Source: Gramella sp. KN1008
Lineage (GTDB): Bacteria > Bacteroidota > Bacteroidia > Flavobacteriales > Flavobacteriaceae
DNA length: 64,000 bases
Direction of reading: 5' to 3'
Assembly (NCBI RefSeq): GCF_004332155.1
Contig: NZ_SJDV01000003.1
Span: 372,001 to 436,000, forward strand
Shown here: piece after piece, positions 26,287 to 35,264 of the stretch
How the letters are laid out: every line of letters starts with the position of its first letter
Position numbering within the stretch: the stretch's first letter is position 1
Position numbers and translations under genes: made by a program
Notes under the pieces: model-generated
The model's database searches: none
The model's input: the letters and a program-made list of their open reading frames with translations, nothing else
Told to the model about the DNA's origin: nothing

Positions 26287-28140
26287 ATGAGTAACGTAAT
26301 TCAATTGTTGCCCGATCATGTTGCAAACCAGATCGCTGCGGGTGAAGTGGTGCAACGTCCGGCCTCGGTAATAAAAGAACTTCTCGAAAATTCAATAGAC
26401 GCAAAGGCAAGCCGTATCCAGGTGATTATTAAGGATGCCGGTAAAACTCTTGTTCAGGTAGTTGATGATGGCGTTGGAATGAGTATAACCGATTCCCGGA
26501 TGTGCTTTGAACGTCATGCGACCTCTAAGATAAAACTTGCCGATGATCTCTTTAGTTTAAAAACCAAAGGTTTTCGAGGGGAAGCTTTAGCTTCGATAGC
26601 CGCGATCGCTCATGTTGAGCTTAAGACCAGATCTGAAGAAGATGAGGTTGGTACCTGTATAAAGGTGGAAGGCAGCAAGGTGGTTTCCCAGGATCCATGT
26701 GTAACGCCTAAGGGAACTAGTATTTGTGTGAAGAATTTGTTCTATAATATTCCGGCCCGAAGAAATTTCCTTAAATCTGATAATGTTGAAACCCGCCATA
26801 TCATTGACGAATTTCAGCGTGTTGCCCTGGCGCATCCAGATATTAATTTTTCGCTCACTCATAATGGAAGTGAACTTTTTCAGCTTCCTGCCACGAATGT
26901 ACGTCAGCGTATCACCAATATTTTTGGTGGAAAAACCAATGAAAAACTGGTCCCGGTAGAAGAAGATACCGAAATAGTGAAAATTTCAGGTTTTGTAGGT
27001 AAACCGGAATTTGCCAAGAAGAGCAGGGGAGAACAGTTCTTCTTTGTGAATGACAGATATATTAAAAGTCCTTATCTGAATCATGCGGTGGTAGCTTCCT
27101 TTGAAGGCTTGCTGAAGGAAAAAAGCTATCCCAGCTATTTTCTGTACCTTGAGGTAGACCCAAAGTCTATAGATATCAATATTCATCCCACCAAGACCGA
27201 GATCAAGTTCGATGATGAGCATGCCTTGTATGCTATCTTAAAAAGCGCCATCAAACATAGCCTGGGGCAGTTCAATGTTGCGCCCATGCTGGACTTTGAA
27301 AGGGATTCGGAACTGGATACTCCCTATGATTATCAGAATAAAGCAGCCAGTGCGCCCCAGATAGAAGTGGACCGGAATTTCAATCCTTTTCAGAATGAGG
27401 GGAGCTCAAAACCACAATTTTCAGGGGGTAATGGTTTCAGAAGAGAGAAACCCGCCCAGTGGGAAAGTCTTTATTCCGGCATGCAGCAGGAAACAGAGAC
27501 CGAAGTTGATGTTAAACAAATAGAGTTTGAAAGTGAGGAGGTTACCGGTAATCTTTTTGGCGGAAGAGAAGACGAAGCAGAGAAATCAACTTTTCAGCTT
27601 CATAAGAAATATATAGTATCTACCTTAAAAAGCGGAATTCTGGTTATTGATCAGCACCGGGCCCATACGAGGGTACTTTATGAAGAATTACTGAAAAATA
27701 TAACAGTTTCTGCAGCTGTTAGTCAACAACTTTTATTTCCTTTACGACTTCAGTTCAACAATCATGAGGTTGAGATGCTGAAAGAATTAAAAGAGTCACT
27801 GGAGCAAACGGGTTTCATTTTTTCCCAGATCGATAAAGACGAAGTGGAGATCACGGGGATTCCCACGCTGATCCCGGAAAGCGAAGTACAGATTTTACTT
27901 GAGCAGCTCCTGGCCGATTTTGAAAAGGATGTACCGCATGACGGTTTTTCACAAACCGATCTGCTTGCCAAATCCCTGGCTAAATCCATGGCGGTGAGAT
28001 CTGGAACTCTTTTGAATTCAACCGAGCAGCAGCATATAGTGAATCGTTTGTTCGCCTGCAAGGAACCTGCACTCAATCCTTTTAATAAAACAGTGTTCAT
28101 TACCTTATCGGTCGATGAACTGGATAAAAAATTTGCCTGA
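26287..28140 (+). CDS. mutL: DNA mismatch repair protein MutL
   Basis: 617 residues, normal length. A GHKL ATPase N-terminus (ELLENSIDAKA with the catalytic Glu, VVDDGVGM, KTKGFRGEALASI) is followed by the S5-like domain with the DINIHPTKTEIKF motif, a disordered linker (about 340-430) and a C-terminal dimerisation domain. The endonuclease motif, DQHA(x)2E(x)4E in nicking MutLs, reads DQHRAHTRVLYE here, so the Ala and the middle Glu are replaced. The late Cys motif is ACKEPALNP rather than CPHGRP. I recall similar forms in other Bacteroidetes. It couples mismatch recognition to repair. The rhomboid gene overlaps its stop by 1 bp. Confidence 0.95.
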   Translation: MSNVIQLLPDHVANQIAAGEVVQRPASVIKELLENSIDAKASRIQVIIKDAGKTLVQVVDDGVGMSITDSRMCFERHATSKIKLADDLFSLKTKGFRGEALASIAAIAHVELKTRSEEDEVGTCIKVEGSKVVSQDPCVTPKGTSICVKNLFYNIPARRNFLKSDNVETRHIIDEFQRVALAHPDINFSLTHNGSELFQLPATNVRQRITNIFGGKTNEKLVPVEEDTEIVKISGFVGKPEFAKKSRGEQFFFVNDRYIKSPYLNHAVVASFEGLLKEKSYPSYFLYLEVDPKSIDINIHPTKTEIKFDDEHALYAILKSAIKHSLGQFNVAPMLDFERDSELDTPYDYQNKAASAPQIEVDRNFNPFQNEGSSKPQFSGGNGFRREKPAQWESLYSGMQQETETEVDVKQIEFESEEVTGNLFGGREDEAEKSTFQLHKKYIVSTLKSGILVIDQHRAHTRVLYEELLKNITVSAAVSQQLLFPLRLQFNNHEVEMLKELKESLEQTGFIFSQIDKDEVEITGIPTLIPESEVQILLEQLLADFEKDVPHDGFSQTDLLAKSLAKSMAVRSGTLLNSTEQQHIVNRLFACKEPALNPFNKTVFITLSVDELDKKFA

Positions 28141-28889
28141 TGGGAAGAATGACAGAGACCGTAAAGGTTCTATTGATCATAAATGTAATTTTCTTTATTG
28201 GTAGCCAGCTGATCGGCGATGCGGCATATGAGTATTTTGCCCTTTGGTTTGTTAAGAACCCTAACTTTCAGGTCTGGCAGATACTTACGCATATGTTCAT
28301 GCATGGCGGTTTTATGCATATTCTTTTCAATATGTACGCATTGTGGGCGTTTGGGAGTCCTATTGAACAAATGCTCGGGCAGAAAAGGTTCCTCTTCTTT
28401 TATTTTTCAGCGGGTATAGGCGCAGCTTTTCTCCATACCCTGGTGAATTTCTATGCTTATCAGAAAGGTTTTAACGGATTACTGGAACTTGGCTGGACTC
28501 CGCCGGAAATAATTGATTATATTCGGGAAGCCTATGCTGCCAATAGATTCAGAATTCCACAGGGAATAGATGAGGGCACCCTTAGATCCATGCTACAGGC
28601 GTATTCCAATCCCGCGGTAGGTGCCTCTGGAGCAATATATGGGATACTTGTAGCGTTTGGAATGATGTTTCCCAATGTTCAGTTGTTCCTGTTGTTCGTA
28701 CCGGTTCCAATTAAAGCCAAGTATTTTATTCCCGGATTAATTGCCTTAGATTTGTTTTCAGGCTTCACCGGATATTCGATATTTGGCGGGTCCATTGCAC
28801 ATTTTGCACACGTTGGAGGAGCCTTGTTCGGATTTTTAATGATGTATTACTGGAAGAAGAATCAGTTTAATGACAATCGCTGGTACTAA
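28140..28889 (+). CDS. Rhomboid-family intramembrane serine protease (first of pair)
   Basis: 249 residues, about six transmembrane segments. The catalytic dyad is visible: Ser in NPAVGASGAIYGILVAF (GxSG, near residue 164) and His in AHFAHVGGALFGF near residue 223; the HMFMHGGFMHILFNM segment of TM2 is typical. An insertion of about 40 polar residues between TM3 and TM4 (around 95-150) enlarges a loop. It cleaves substrates within the membrane; the substrates are unknown. Its ATG overlaps the mutL TGA by 1 bp and its stop overlaps the next rhomboid start by 1 bp, so all are translationally coupled. Confidence 0.93.
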   Translation: MGRMTETVKVLLIINVIFFIGSQLIGDAAYEYFALWFVKNPNFQVWQILTHMFMHGGFMHILFNMYALWAFGSPIEQMLGQKRFLFFYFSAGIGAAFLHTLVNFYAYQKGFNGLLELGWTPPEIIDYIREAYAANRFRIPQGIDEGTLRSMLQAYSNPAVGASGAIYGILVAFGMMFPNVQLFLLFVPVPIKAKYFIPGLIALDLFSGFTGYSIFGGSIAHFAHVGGALFGFLMMYYWKKNQFNDNRWY

Positions 28890-29788
28890 TGAGATCCTCA
28901 GATAAAATAAGATATAAGATACAGACCGCTACGGTCACCGAGAAGCTCATTGCTCTTAATGTGCTTGTCTTTATTTTGTTCTTTCTGTTAAGAACTCTGG
29001 CTTTTCTTTTTCAGTTGCCTTCAGATTTTTTACTGGAATGGTTCGTATTTCCCAAGGAACCTCTGGAATTTCTCGTAAAACCCTGGTCTATAATAACCTA
29101 TTCATTTCTGCACAACGGGATCTGGCATATTTTGTCTAATATGCTTATCCTTTATTTTTCCGGGATCTACTTTCTGAATTATTTTTCACCAAAGCGACTG
29201 CTTAATTATTATTTCCTGGGTGTTATTATAGGAGCCCTGGTTTATATGTTGAGCTATAATCTTTTTCCTGCATTCCAGGGAACGGGTCGTTCTTATCTTA
29301 TGGGAGCTTCAGCCGGTGTGATGGCGGTGCTTATTGGTATAGCATCTCATATTCCTAATATGCGGGTGAGACTTTTACTTATAGGGAGCATCAAATTCTG
29401 GTGGATTGCAGCATTTCTTGTGGTTTTGGATATTATTCAGATCCCGATGGGAAATGCGGGTGGACATTTGGCACACCTTGGTGGTGCGGCGTTGGGATAT
29501 TTATATACCAATCAGCTTCAGAAAGGTAACGACATTGGTAAATGGTTCGAAAACCTTATGGATGGGGTCGCTTCCCTTTTTAAGCCTAAAGAGAAAAAGG
29601 CTAAAATGAAAACTGTTCATCGTTCAGGAAAAACAACCAAATCCCGTTCCAGTCAGAAAAAAGCCATGGATAAGGATGATAAACAGAAAAAGGTAGATGC
29701 CATTCTTGATAAGATCAGTAAAAGTGGTTATGATAGTCTGAGCAAGGCTGAAAAAGACTTTTTATTCCAGGCAGGTAAAGAGGATTAG
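28889..29788 (+). CDS. Rhomboid-family protease with C-terminal cytosolic tail (second of pair)
   Basis: 299 residues. The rhomboid core covers about residues 20-215 with Ser in YLMGASAGVMAVLIG (GxSx, near residue 152) and His in AGGHLAHLGGAALGYLY near residue 194. The tail is a very basic linker (KPKEKKAKMKTV...KSRSSQKK) followed by a small helical module (VDAILDKISKSGYDSLSKAE) found in many Bacteroidetes rhomboids (I recall DUF6576). It is divergent enough from the first rhomboid that the pair is not a recent duplication. Immediately followed by the EEP gene. Confidence 0.92.
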   Translation: MRSSDKIRYKIQTATVTEKLIALNVLVFILFFLLRTLAFLFQLPSDFLLEWFVFPKEPLEFLVKPWSIITYSFLHNGIWHILSNMLILYFSGIYFLNYFSPKRLLNYYFLGVIIGALVYMLSYNLFPAFQGTGRSYLMGASAGVMAVLIGIASHIPNMRVRLLLIGSIKFWWIAAFLVVLDIIQIPMGNAGGHLAHLGGAALGYLYTNQLQKGNDIGKWFENLMDGVASLFKPKEKKAKMKTVHRSGKTTKSRSSQKKAMDKDDKQKKVDAILDKISKSGYDSLSKAEKDFLFQAGKED

Positions 29789-30823
29789 ATGAAGAAACTA
29801 AGCATCTTTGACAAATTCATTTTTATATTGAATTCGCTGGCAGCAACCGCGCTGTTATTTTCTTATTTGCTTCCGCATATTCCACCAAAATCCTTTCCGT
29901 TACTTTCAGTATTAAGCCTTGGTGTACCAGTACTTATTATACTCAACACATTTTTCCTTCTTTACTGGGTGCTCAGGCTCAAAAGACAATTACTGCTGTC
30001 TCTCATAGTCTTATTACTTGGCTATAATTATATCACCAGTTTTGTGAAATTCTCCGAGGGAGAAACCGACGAGAAGAAGAATGCAGATCTTTCTATAATG
30101 AGTTATAATGTACGTATGTTCAATGCGTATGAGTGGTCTGACAGAAAAGATATTCCTGAAAAAATAACCGAATTCATTAAAGAAAAGAATCCCGATATTC
30201 TTTGCGTTCAGGAGCATTATGTGGGTGCCGCAGCACTTGCAGAAATTTATCCTTATGAATATATAAAGCTCAAGGGAAAGAACTCTGAATTTGGATCTGC
30301 AATATTTTCGAAGTTTCCAATCATTAAAAAACATTCGGTAGACTTTCCACATGACGGGAATAATAATGCGATTTACGCCGATGTGCTAATCAATAAAAAG
30401 GATACGCTCAGAGTATTCAACGTCCATTTTCAGTCGCTTAATATAAAGCCGGGAATAGATGATCTTCAGAAAGAGGATTCAAAAAAACTGCTTGGCCGTA
30501 TTGGTTACGGATTCTCCCTGCAGCAGGAACAGGCAGAGATGATGATGGATGAGGTGAAGAGATCTCCCTACCAAACCATTATTGCGGGTGATTTCAACAA
30601 TACAAGTTTCTCTTATATTTATGACCTTGTAAAGCAGGAGGGAAGGTTTAAAGATGCTTTCCTGGAGGCCGGTAGCGGCTTTGGAAAAAGCTTTAAACTC
30701 AATTACTTTCCTTTACGGATAGATTTTCTCCTGATAGAAAATGATATGAAAATTGCCGAATTTCAGAAATTCGAGATCGATTATTCCGATCATTATCCCA
30801 TCCTAACCCGAATAGGACTCTAG
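29789..30823 (+). CDS. Membrane-anchored endonuclease/exonuclease/phosphatase-family protein
   Basis: 344 residues: three N-terminal transmembrane segments (about 10-30, 37-57 and 65-85), then an EEP (DNase I-like) domain with SYNVRMFNAYEW, PDILCVQEHYV (metal-binding Glu), IIAGDFNNTSFSYIYD and the terminal SDHYPILTRI. All catalytic elements are present. The active domain should face the periplasm or cytosol depending on topology, which I cannot fix. The substrate may be a nucleic acid or a phospholipid headgroup. It begins right after the rhomboid stop and its 3' end overlaps the convergent WbqC gene by 21 bp. Confidence 0.9.
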   Translation: MKKLSIFDKFIFILNSLAATALLFSYLLPHIPPKSFPLLSVLSLGVPVLIILNTFFLLYWVLRLKRQLLLSLIVLLLGYNYITSFVKFSEGETDEKKNADLSIMSYNVRMFNAYEWSDRKDIPEKITEFIKEKNPDILCVQEHYVGAAALAEIYPYEYIKLKGKNSEFGSAIFSKFPIIKKHSVDFPHDGNNNAIYADVLINKKDTLRVFNVHFQSLNIKPGIDDLQKEDSKKLLGRIGYGFSLQQEQAEMMMDEVKRSPYQTIIAGDFNNTSFSYIYDLVKQEGRFKDAFLEAGSGFGKSFKLNYFPLRIDFLLIENDMKIAEFQKFEIDYSDHYPILTRIGL

Positions 30824-31453
30824 GTCCTGACCTTCCAGGTAATCCAGCGCAGCATTTCCTTCATTAAAGATCAGATCAAGAACACAGAGATCCGGCAGGA
30901 AGCCTTCCTTGGAATCAAATACCTGCGTATAAGGCGTATTTTGAAAAAGCTGTTTGGATTTGGCATTTACCAGATTTCTCAGATTTTTAATCCCGGCAGG
31001 CTCTAGAATGAATTCCTCGGTCTTCTCATAATCCCAGTCTACCTGGAGACAATCTGCTACGAACTCCATGCATTGATAGTTGAAATCCATCAGGTATTTG
31101 AACTCCTTCTCATAAAGTGGATATAGCTCATCTTCGTAGAATTCGAAAAAGGGAGAGGTTTGGTAAGATGCTTTAAAGGCTCTCCAGTGCTGGGTTTGCC
31201 ATTCAAAACTATTCTCTATCTGAACATCCTTATATTTCTGTCTTCCATTTGTGTTCAGGCCTAATGCAGAACTGTGTTTTATAGGAATGTTGAGAGTTAG
31301 CTTTCCATTAGCATCATAGATATACATTCTGTTCCTGTAGGTCTGTTTCTGGTAATTATCCTCATTCTCAAAAATCACCTTTTTAGCCTTTACATATGCG
31401 ATCCATTGGCTAATGGGGCCAAAATATGTAGGATGTAACAATACAGATTCCAT
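30803..31453 (-). CDS. WbqC-family protein
   Basis: 216 residues matching the WbqC family throughout (LHPTYFGPISQWIAYVKAKK at the start; LNIPIKHSSALG; FYEDELYPLYEKEFKYLMDF; YTQVFDSKEGFLPDLCVLDL at the end). Members occur in polysaccharide and glycolipid clusters and are suspected of acyl or glycine transfer. Here the context is lepB/dapB rather than a glycan cluster. It follows lepB by 5 bp. No terminator lies in the overlap with the convergent EEP gene. Confidence 0.88.
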   Translation of the reverse strand: MESVLLHPTYFGPISQWIAYVKAKKVIFENEDNYQKQTYRNRMYIYDANGKLTLNIPIKHSSALGLNTNGRQKYKDVQIENSFEWQTQHWRAFKASYQTSPFFEFYEDELYPLYEKEFKYLMDFNYQCMEFVADCLQVDWDYEKTEEFILEPAGIKNLRNLVNAKSKQLFQNTPYTQVFDSKEGFLPDLCVLDLIFNEGNAALDYLEGQDLESYSG

Positions 31454-31458
31454 GCAGG

Positions 31459-33024
31459 CTATGCTTCTCTTCGTTTTTTGAAATATCTCCAGCCAAAGAA
31501 TATCACAAGAACGATTAGGAAATATGGCAGGAAGGAAGTAGGTTCACCGTCACCTTTAACAGTAGTGAAAACCCTGTCCCATCTTATTTTATCAAAGCCG
31601 CTTGCGTTGGAATCCCAGCTCATCCATATAAATACAGGTTTACCCACGATATGATTTTCCGGAACATAACCCCATGTGCGGCTGTCTTCCGAATTGTTCC
31701 TGTTATCACCCATCATCCAGTAGTAATTCTGTTTGAACGTGTAGGAATCTATCGGCTGCCCGTTGAGAAGTACCTGAGTACCATTTACGCTAAGCTTATT
31801 GCTAATTCCCATTTCCTCGCCTTCGTAGGTCTCGATGATCTCTCTGTAGAAAGGCATGCTTTCAGGGGTGAGCTTAACCGTTTTGCCGGCTTCTGGGATA
31901 TATATTGGTCCAAAGTTATCATTGTTCCAGTTTCGTTTTCCGTCATTAGGGAAAAGCGATGGGTTTTTAACTCCGGCCGAATCTACATATCGTCTTATAG
32001 AGGCTACGTTAGGATGGTTCTTGAAACGTTCAAAATTCTCTTCAGACAGTGCCCGGATAACAAAGAAATTGTTATTTGGATTATATGAATAGCCATCGGT
32101 TATATCATATAATTTATAAAGGCTTTGCGGATTAAATGGCTGGCCCTTGGTTTGCCCAACATAGGAGAACTGAGGCTTGGCTCTATCAGGTAATTCAAGC
32201 TGCTCTCCATTAATGTGAACATAGCCGTCTACCACCGATAATGAATCGCCGGGAACTCCCACAGCTCGCTTTACGTAATTCGACTTTTTATCTACTGGTT
32301 TCTTATAGTGTTTGCCGGACCGGTCAAAGAACTTTCTAACCGTATCTACCGGCCAGTTAAAGACCACAATATCATTTCGTTCAACATTTTCAAAACCGGG
32401 GAACCTGAAATATGGAATTTGTGGTTTGTTCAAATAAGACTTGATCCCAAGAACCGGAATAGTATCATGTACCATAGGGAAAGCCACAGCTGTTTGTGGT
32501 ACTCTCGCACCATAATGGAACTTGCTTACGAAAAGGAAATCACCAACCAGCAGGGTCTTTTCCAAAGAAGAAGTGGGAATGGTAAAAGGCTGCATGATAT
32601 AAGTATGCACTATAGTGGCAGCGATCACTGCAAAGAGTATGGAACTTATCCATTCTCCTGCTTCGGTTCTGGGTTTCAGGTCACGATCTTCTATATACAC
32701 ATCATTCGTGGCATAGTTCACATAATAGATATAAAATCCAAGCGTTAGAATCACCAGAAATGTCTCCGTTGTAGAATTCCTTCCGAAGCTTCTAATGGTT
32801 TCTACCCAGACAACAGGGAATATGATAAGGTTTACAATAGGAATGAACATGAGGACAACCCACCACCAGGGCCGATTGATGATCTTCATTAAAATTATTG
32901 CATTATAAACAGGTACAGCTGCTTCCCAGGCTTTTCTGCCTGCTCTCTGATAAAGTTTCCAGGTTCCAAGAAAATGAACTACCTGCACAAACAGGAAGAA
33001 TAGAAACCACTCGGTAAATGTCAT
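31459..33024 (-). CDS. lepB: Signal peptidase I
   Basis: 521 residues, long as usual for Bacteroidetes. Several transmembrane segments lie in the first 150 residues. The catalytic Ser is in IPTSSLEKTLLVGDFLFVSK (near residue 180) and the general-base Lys in KRAVGVPGDSLSVVDG (near 265). A large insertion (about 300-420) is followed by the MMGDNRNNSEDSRTWGYVP box near 450 and a C-terminal transmembrane helix (FLPYFLIVLVIFFGW). It removes signal peptides of exported proteins at the inner membrane's outer face. Part of a parA-parB-DUF5683-dapB-lepB-WbqC run. Confidence 0.95.
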   Translation of the reverse strand: MTFTEWFLFFLFVQVVHFLGTWKLYQRAGRKAWEAAVPVYNAIILMKIINRPWWWVVLMFIPIVNLIIFPVVWVETIRSFGRNSTTETFLVILTLGFYIYYVNYATNDVYIEDRDLKPRTEAGEWISSILFAVIAATIVHTYIMQPFTIPTSSLEKTLLVGDFLFVSKFHYGARVPQTAVAFPMVHDTIPVLGIKSYLNKPQIPYFRFPGFENVERNDIVVFNWPVDTVRKFFDRSGKHYKKPVDKKSNYVKRAVGVPGDSLSVVDGYVHINGEQLELPDRAKPQFSYVGQTKGQPFNPQSLYKLYDITDGYSYNPNNNFFVIRALSEENFERFKNHPNVASIRRYVDSAGVKNPSLFPNDGKRNWNNDNFGPIYIPEAGKTVKLTPESMPFYREIIETYEGEEMGISNKLSVNGTQVLLNGQPIDSYTFKQNYYWMMGDNRNNSEDSRTWGYVPENHIVGKPVFIWMSWDSNASGFDKIRWDRVFTTVKGDGEPTSFLPYFLIVLVIFFGWRYFKKRREA

Positions 33025-33073
33025 ATTTTAAATCTTTACAGTATAAGGCCGGTTTAGCCTTTAAATGTTACAA

Positions 33074-33793
33074 TTAATTTCGAAAAAGATCGGCGAGCAC
33101 ATCTTTCATGGTAAAGATGCCCGACTTATCCTTTAAAAATTCGGCTGCCACAACTGCTCCCAGAGCGAAGCCCTGTCTTGATTTGGCTGTGTGGACTATT
33201 TCTATTTTATCTATTGAAGTGTCATAAGTAACCGTATGGGTTCCCGGAACATCTTCAACTCTTTTTGCGTAGATAGGGATCTCATCCTTTTCGGCATCGT
33301 CCAGTTGCCAGCCATCCACTCTCGGATTTTTTTCGATGATCTGCTCTGCCAGTGTAATTGCAGTTCCGCTTGGAGCATCTAATTTCTGAACGTGGTGTAT
33401 CTCTTCGATCTCTACCGAGTAGTCCTCAAGATTTTTCATCATATCTGCCAGTTTCTGGTTGAGTTCAAAGAATACATTTACGCCCAGGCTAAAGTTGGAA
33501 GCATAAATGAATGCTGATTTATTTTCCTCACAGATCTTCTTGGCTTTTTCATAATCTTCCAGCCATCCTGTGGTTCCGCTTACAACAGGTATTCCATGTT
33601 TAAAACATGTAGTGATGTTCTTAAAAGCTGCCTTAGGCACACTAAAGTCTATCGCTACATCAATTTTAGAACTGTCAAGATCATAATTCTCAATATCTTC
33701 ATCAACCTTTAGAACAATCTTATGCCCTCTTTTTTCGGCAATTTCTTCGATGGTCTTTCCCATCTTTCCGTAACCTAATAGTGCGATTTTCAT
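33074..33793 (-). CDS. dapB: 4-hydroxy-tetrahydrodipicolinate reductase
   Basis: 239 residues, slightly short but complete. NAD(P)H reduction step of lysine/diaminopimelate synthesis. N-terminal nucleotide motif LGYGKMGKTIEE; SGTTGWLEDY; catalytic EIEEIHHVQKLDAPSGTA with the HH pair and the Lys; terminal GVxx-type region FALGAVVAAEFLKDKSGIF. Cytosolic. It lies 1 bp after the DUF5683 gene and 49 bp before lepB. Confidence 0.95.
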   Translation of the reverse strand: MKIALLGYGKMGKTIEEIAEKRGHKIVLKVDEDIENYDLDSSKIDVAIDFSVPKAAFKNITTCFKHGIPVVSGTTGWLEDYEKAKKICEENKSAFIYASNFSLGVNVFFELNQKLADMMKNLEDYSVEIEEIHHVQKLDAPSGTAITLAEQIIEKNPRVDGWQLDDAEKDEIPIYAKRVEDVPGTHTVTYDTSIDKIEIVHTAKSRQGFALGAVVAAEFLKDKSGIFTMKDVLADLFRN

Positions 33794-33794
33794 C

Positions 33795-34367
33795 TTAAAA
33801 ATTGAAATTTAGTGTAAGTCCGTAATTGGTCTTTCCAGATAAGGCGTCAAAATCAAGATTTGGCCTTAGGCTTAGGTCTTCGTCTACGTTGAATTGTCTT
33901 AAATGTGCTTCAACATTGGCGTCTACTATATTCAGAATGTAAACTCCAACCGTTACCAGGATGGAGATTTCTTTATTTTTTTGATAGAATTCCTGTGCAC
34001 GCCTTAATCCGTCGTCAGAGATACGTCCCTGGAACTCATCAGTTCTACCGGCCAGACGGTCTTTATAGGCATCACGGTACCTGTCATACTGTTTGTCATT
34101 TTCAAGGTAAAAATAGATCCCCGTGGCCAGACCACCGTATGCAATAGGAATTTTCCAGTAACTGCCATTATATGCCTGGCCAAGGCCAGGAAGAATAGCT
34201 GAATAAAATGCTGCTTTAGAAGGAGCGAGGGCGTTGTAGGGTTCATAATCCTTTTCCTGTTCTTCAGTTATCTTTTCGGTCTGGACCGAAAGCGTATCCT
34301 GCTGTGCATTACTTACCGAAACCGCAAGCAGAAAAAAAAACAGGCAAAAGAGCTGATTATTCTTCAC
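33795..34367 (-). CDS. DUF5683 protein with signal peptide
   Basis: 190 residues. Signal peptide (MKNNQLFCLFFFLLAVSVSNAQQ). The conserved DUF5683 segment APSKAAFYSAILPGLGQAYN, with the ALPGxGQxYN-type motif also seen in TM2-like proteins, is followed by a membrane segment (IPIAYGGLATGIYFYL) and a second near residue 135. The C-terminus FGLTLNFNF-like ends in an aromatic residue, as outer-membrane strands do. Function unknown. It overlaps parB by 11 bp, implying coupled translation. Confidence 0.85.
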   Translation of the reverse strand: MKNNQLFCLFFFLLAVSVSNAQQDTLSVQTEKITEEQEKDYEPYNALAPSKAAFYSAILPGLGQAYNGSYWKIPIAYGGLATGIYFYLENDKQYDRYRDAYKDRLAGRTDEFQGRISDDGLRRAQEFYQKNKEISILVTVGVYILNIVDANVEAHLRQFNVDEDLSLRPNLDFDALSGKTNYGLTLNFNF

Positions 34368-35259
34368 CCCGGATTAATTTTTTGATTCTTTCGAAATCTT
34401 CTTCTGAAGAGAACGGAATAGTTAGTTTTCCACTACCTTTTTTGGTGACTTTCACATCCACTTTTGTGCCCAGATATTCTGAAAACTCCTTGATACCTTT
34501 TTTATAGGTCTTTGGAACTGAAACTTTTTTCTTTGCCGGAGCCGCTTTACCTTCATTGTTCAGGTCACGTACCAGTTGCTCTGTCTCCCTTACCGAAAGT
34601 GACTTCTGAAGGATCTTTTCGTAGATCTCCAGCTGCTTCTGAGTGTCATCAATATTGATCAAAGCTCTGCCGTGACCCATGCTCAAAAATCCGTCACGCA
34701 TTCCGGTCTGGATGATAGGATCCAGTTTTAAAAGCCTCAGGTAATTGGCAATCGTAGACCGGTTCTTACCAATTCTTTCACTCAGTTGTTCCTGGGTAAG
34801 ATTGATCTCGTCTATCAAACGCTGATAGGAAAGTGCGATCTCGATAGGATCCAGATCCTGGCGCTGGATATTTTCCACCAGGGCCATTTCCAGGGATTCC
34901 TGGTCGTTAGCGATCCTGATGTATGCCGGAATGGTTTCAAGACCCACCAGTTTGGATGCTCTGAAACGTCTTTCTCCCGAAACAAGCTGATACTTATTAA
35001 AATCAAGCTTTCGTACTGTGATAGGCTGAATAACGCCCAGCTCGCGAATGGATGAAGCAAGTTCCTTTAATGATTCTTCATTAAAGCTTGTTCTCGGCTG
35101 AAACGGATTGACTTCAATGGAAGACATTTCCAGTTCCACAATATGGCCAACCAGTTTGTCGGCATTCTTATCTTCTGCAGATTTTATATCATTATCCGGA
35201 TCTTTCAGCAATGCTGAAAGCCCTCTCCCCAATGCTTGTTTTCTGGTAGCCTTCGCCAT
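34357..35259 (-). CDS. parB: Chromosome-partitioning protein ParB
   Basis: 300 residues. The ParB/Srx CTPase domain (IEVNPFQPRTSFNEESLKEL, QLVSGERRFRASKLVGLETI) is followed by the HTH region (LSYQRLIDEINLTQEQLSER, FLSMGHGRALIN) and a C-terminal dimerisation segment. It binds parS sites and spreads as a CTP-dependent clamp. No parS (inverted repeat of the TGTTTCACGTGAAACA type) was noticed in the window. It follows parA by 5 bp. Confidence 0.96.
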   Translation of the reverse strand: MAKATRKQALGRGLSALLKDPDNDIKSAEDKNADKLVGHIVELEMSSIEVNPFQPRTSFNEESLKELASSIRELGVIQPITVRKLDFNKYQLVSGERRFRASKLVGLETIPAYIRIANDQESLEMALVENIQRQDLDPIEIALSYQRLIDEINLTQEQLSERIGKNRSTIANYLRLLKLDPIIQTGMRDGFLSMGHGRALINIDDTQKQLEIYEKILQKSLSVRETEQLVRDLNNEGKAAPAKKKVSVPKTYKKGIKEFSEYLGTKVDVKVTKKGSGKLTIPFSSEEDFERIKKLIRGEE

Positions 35260-35264
35260 TTCTA

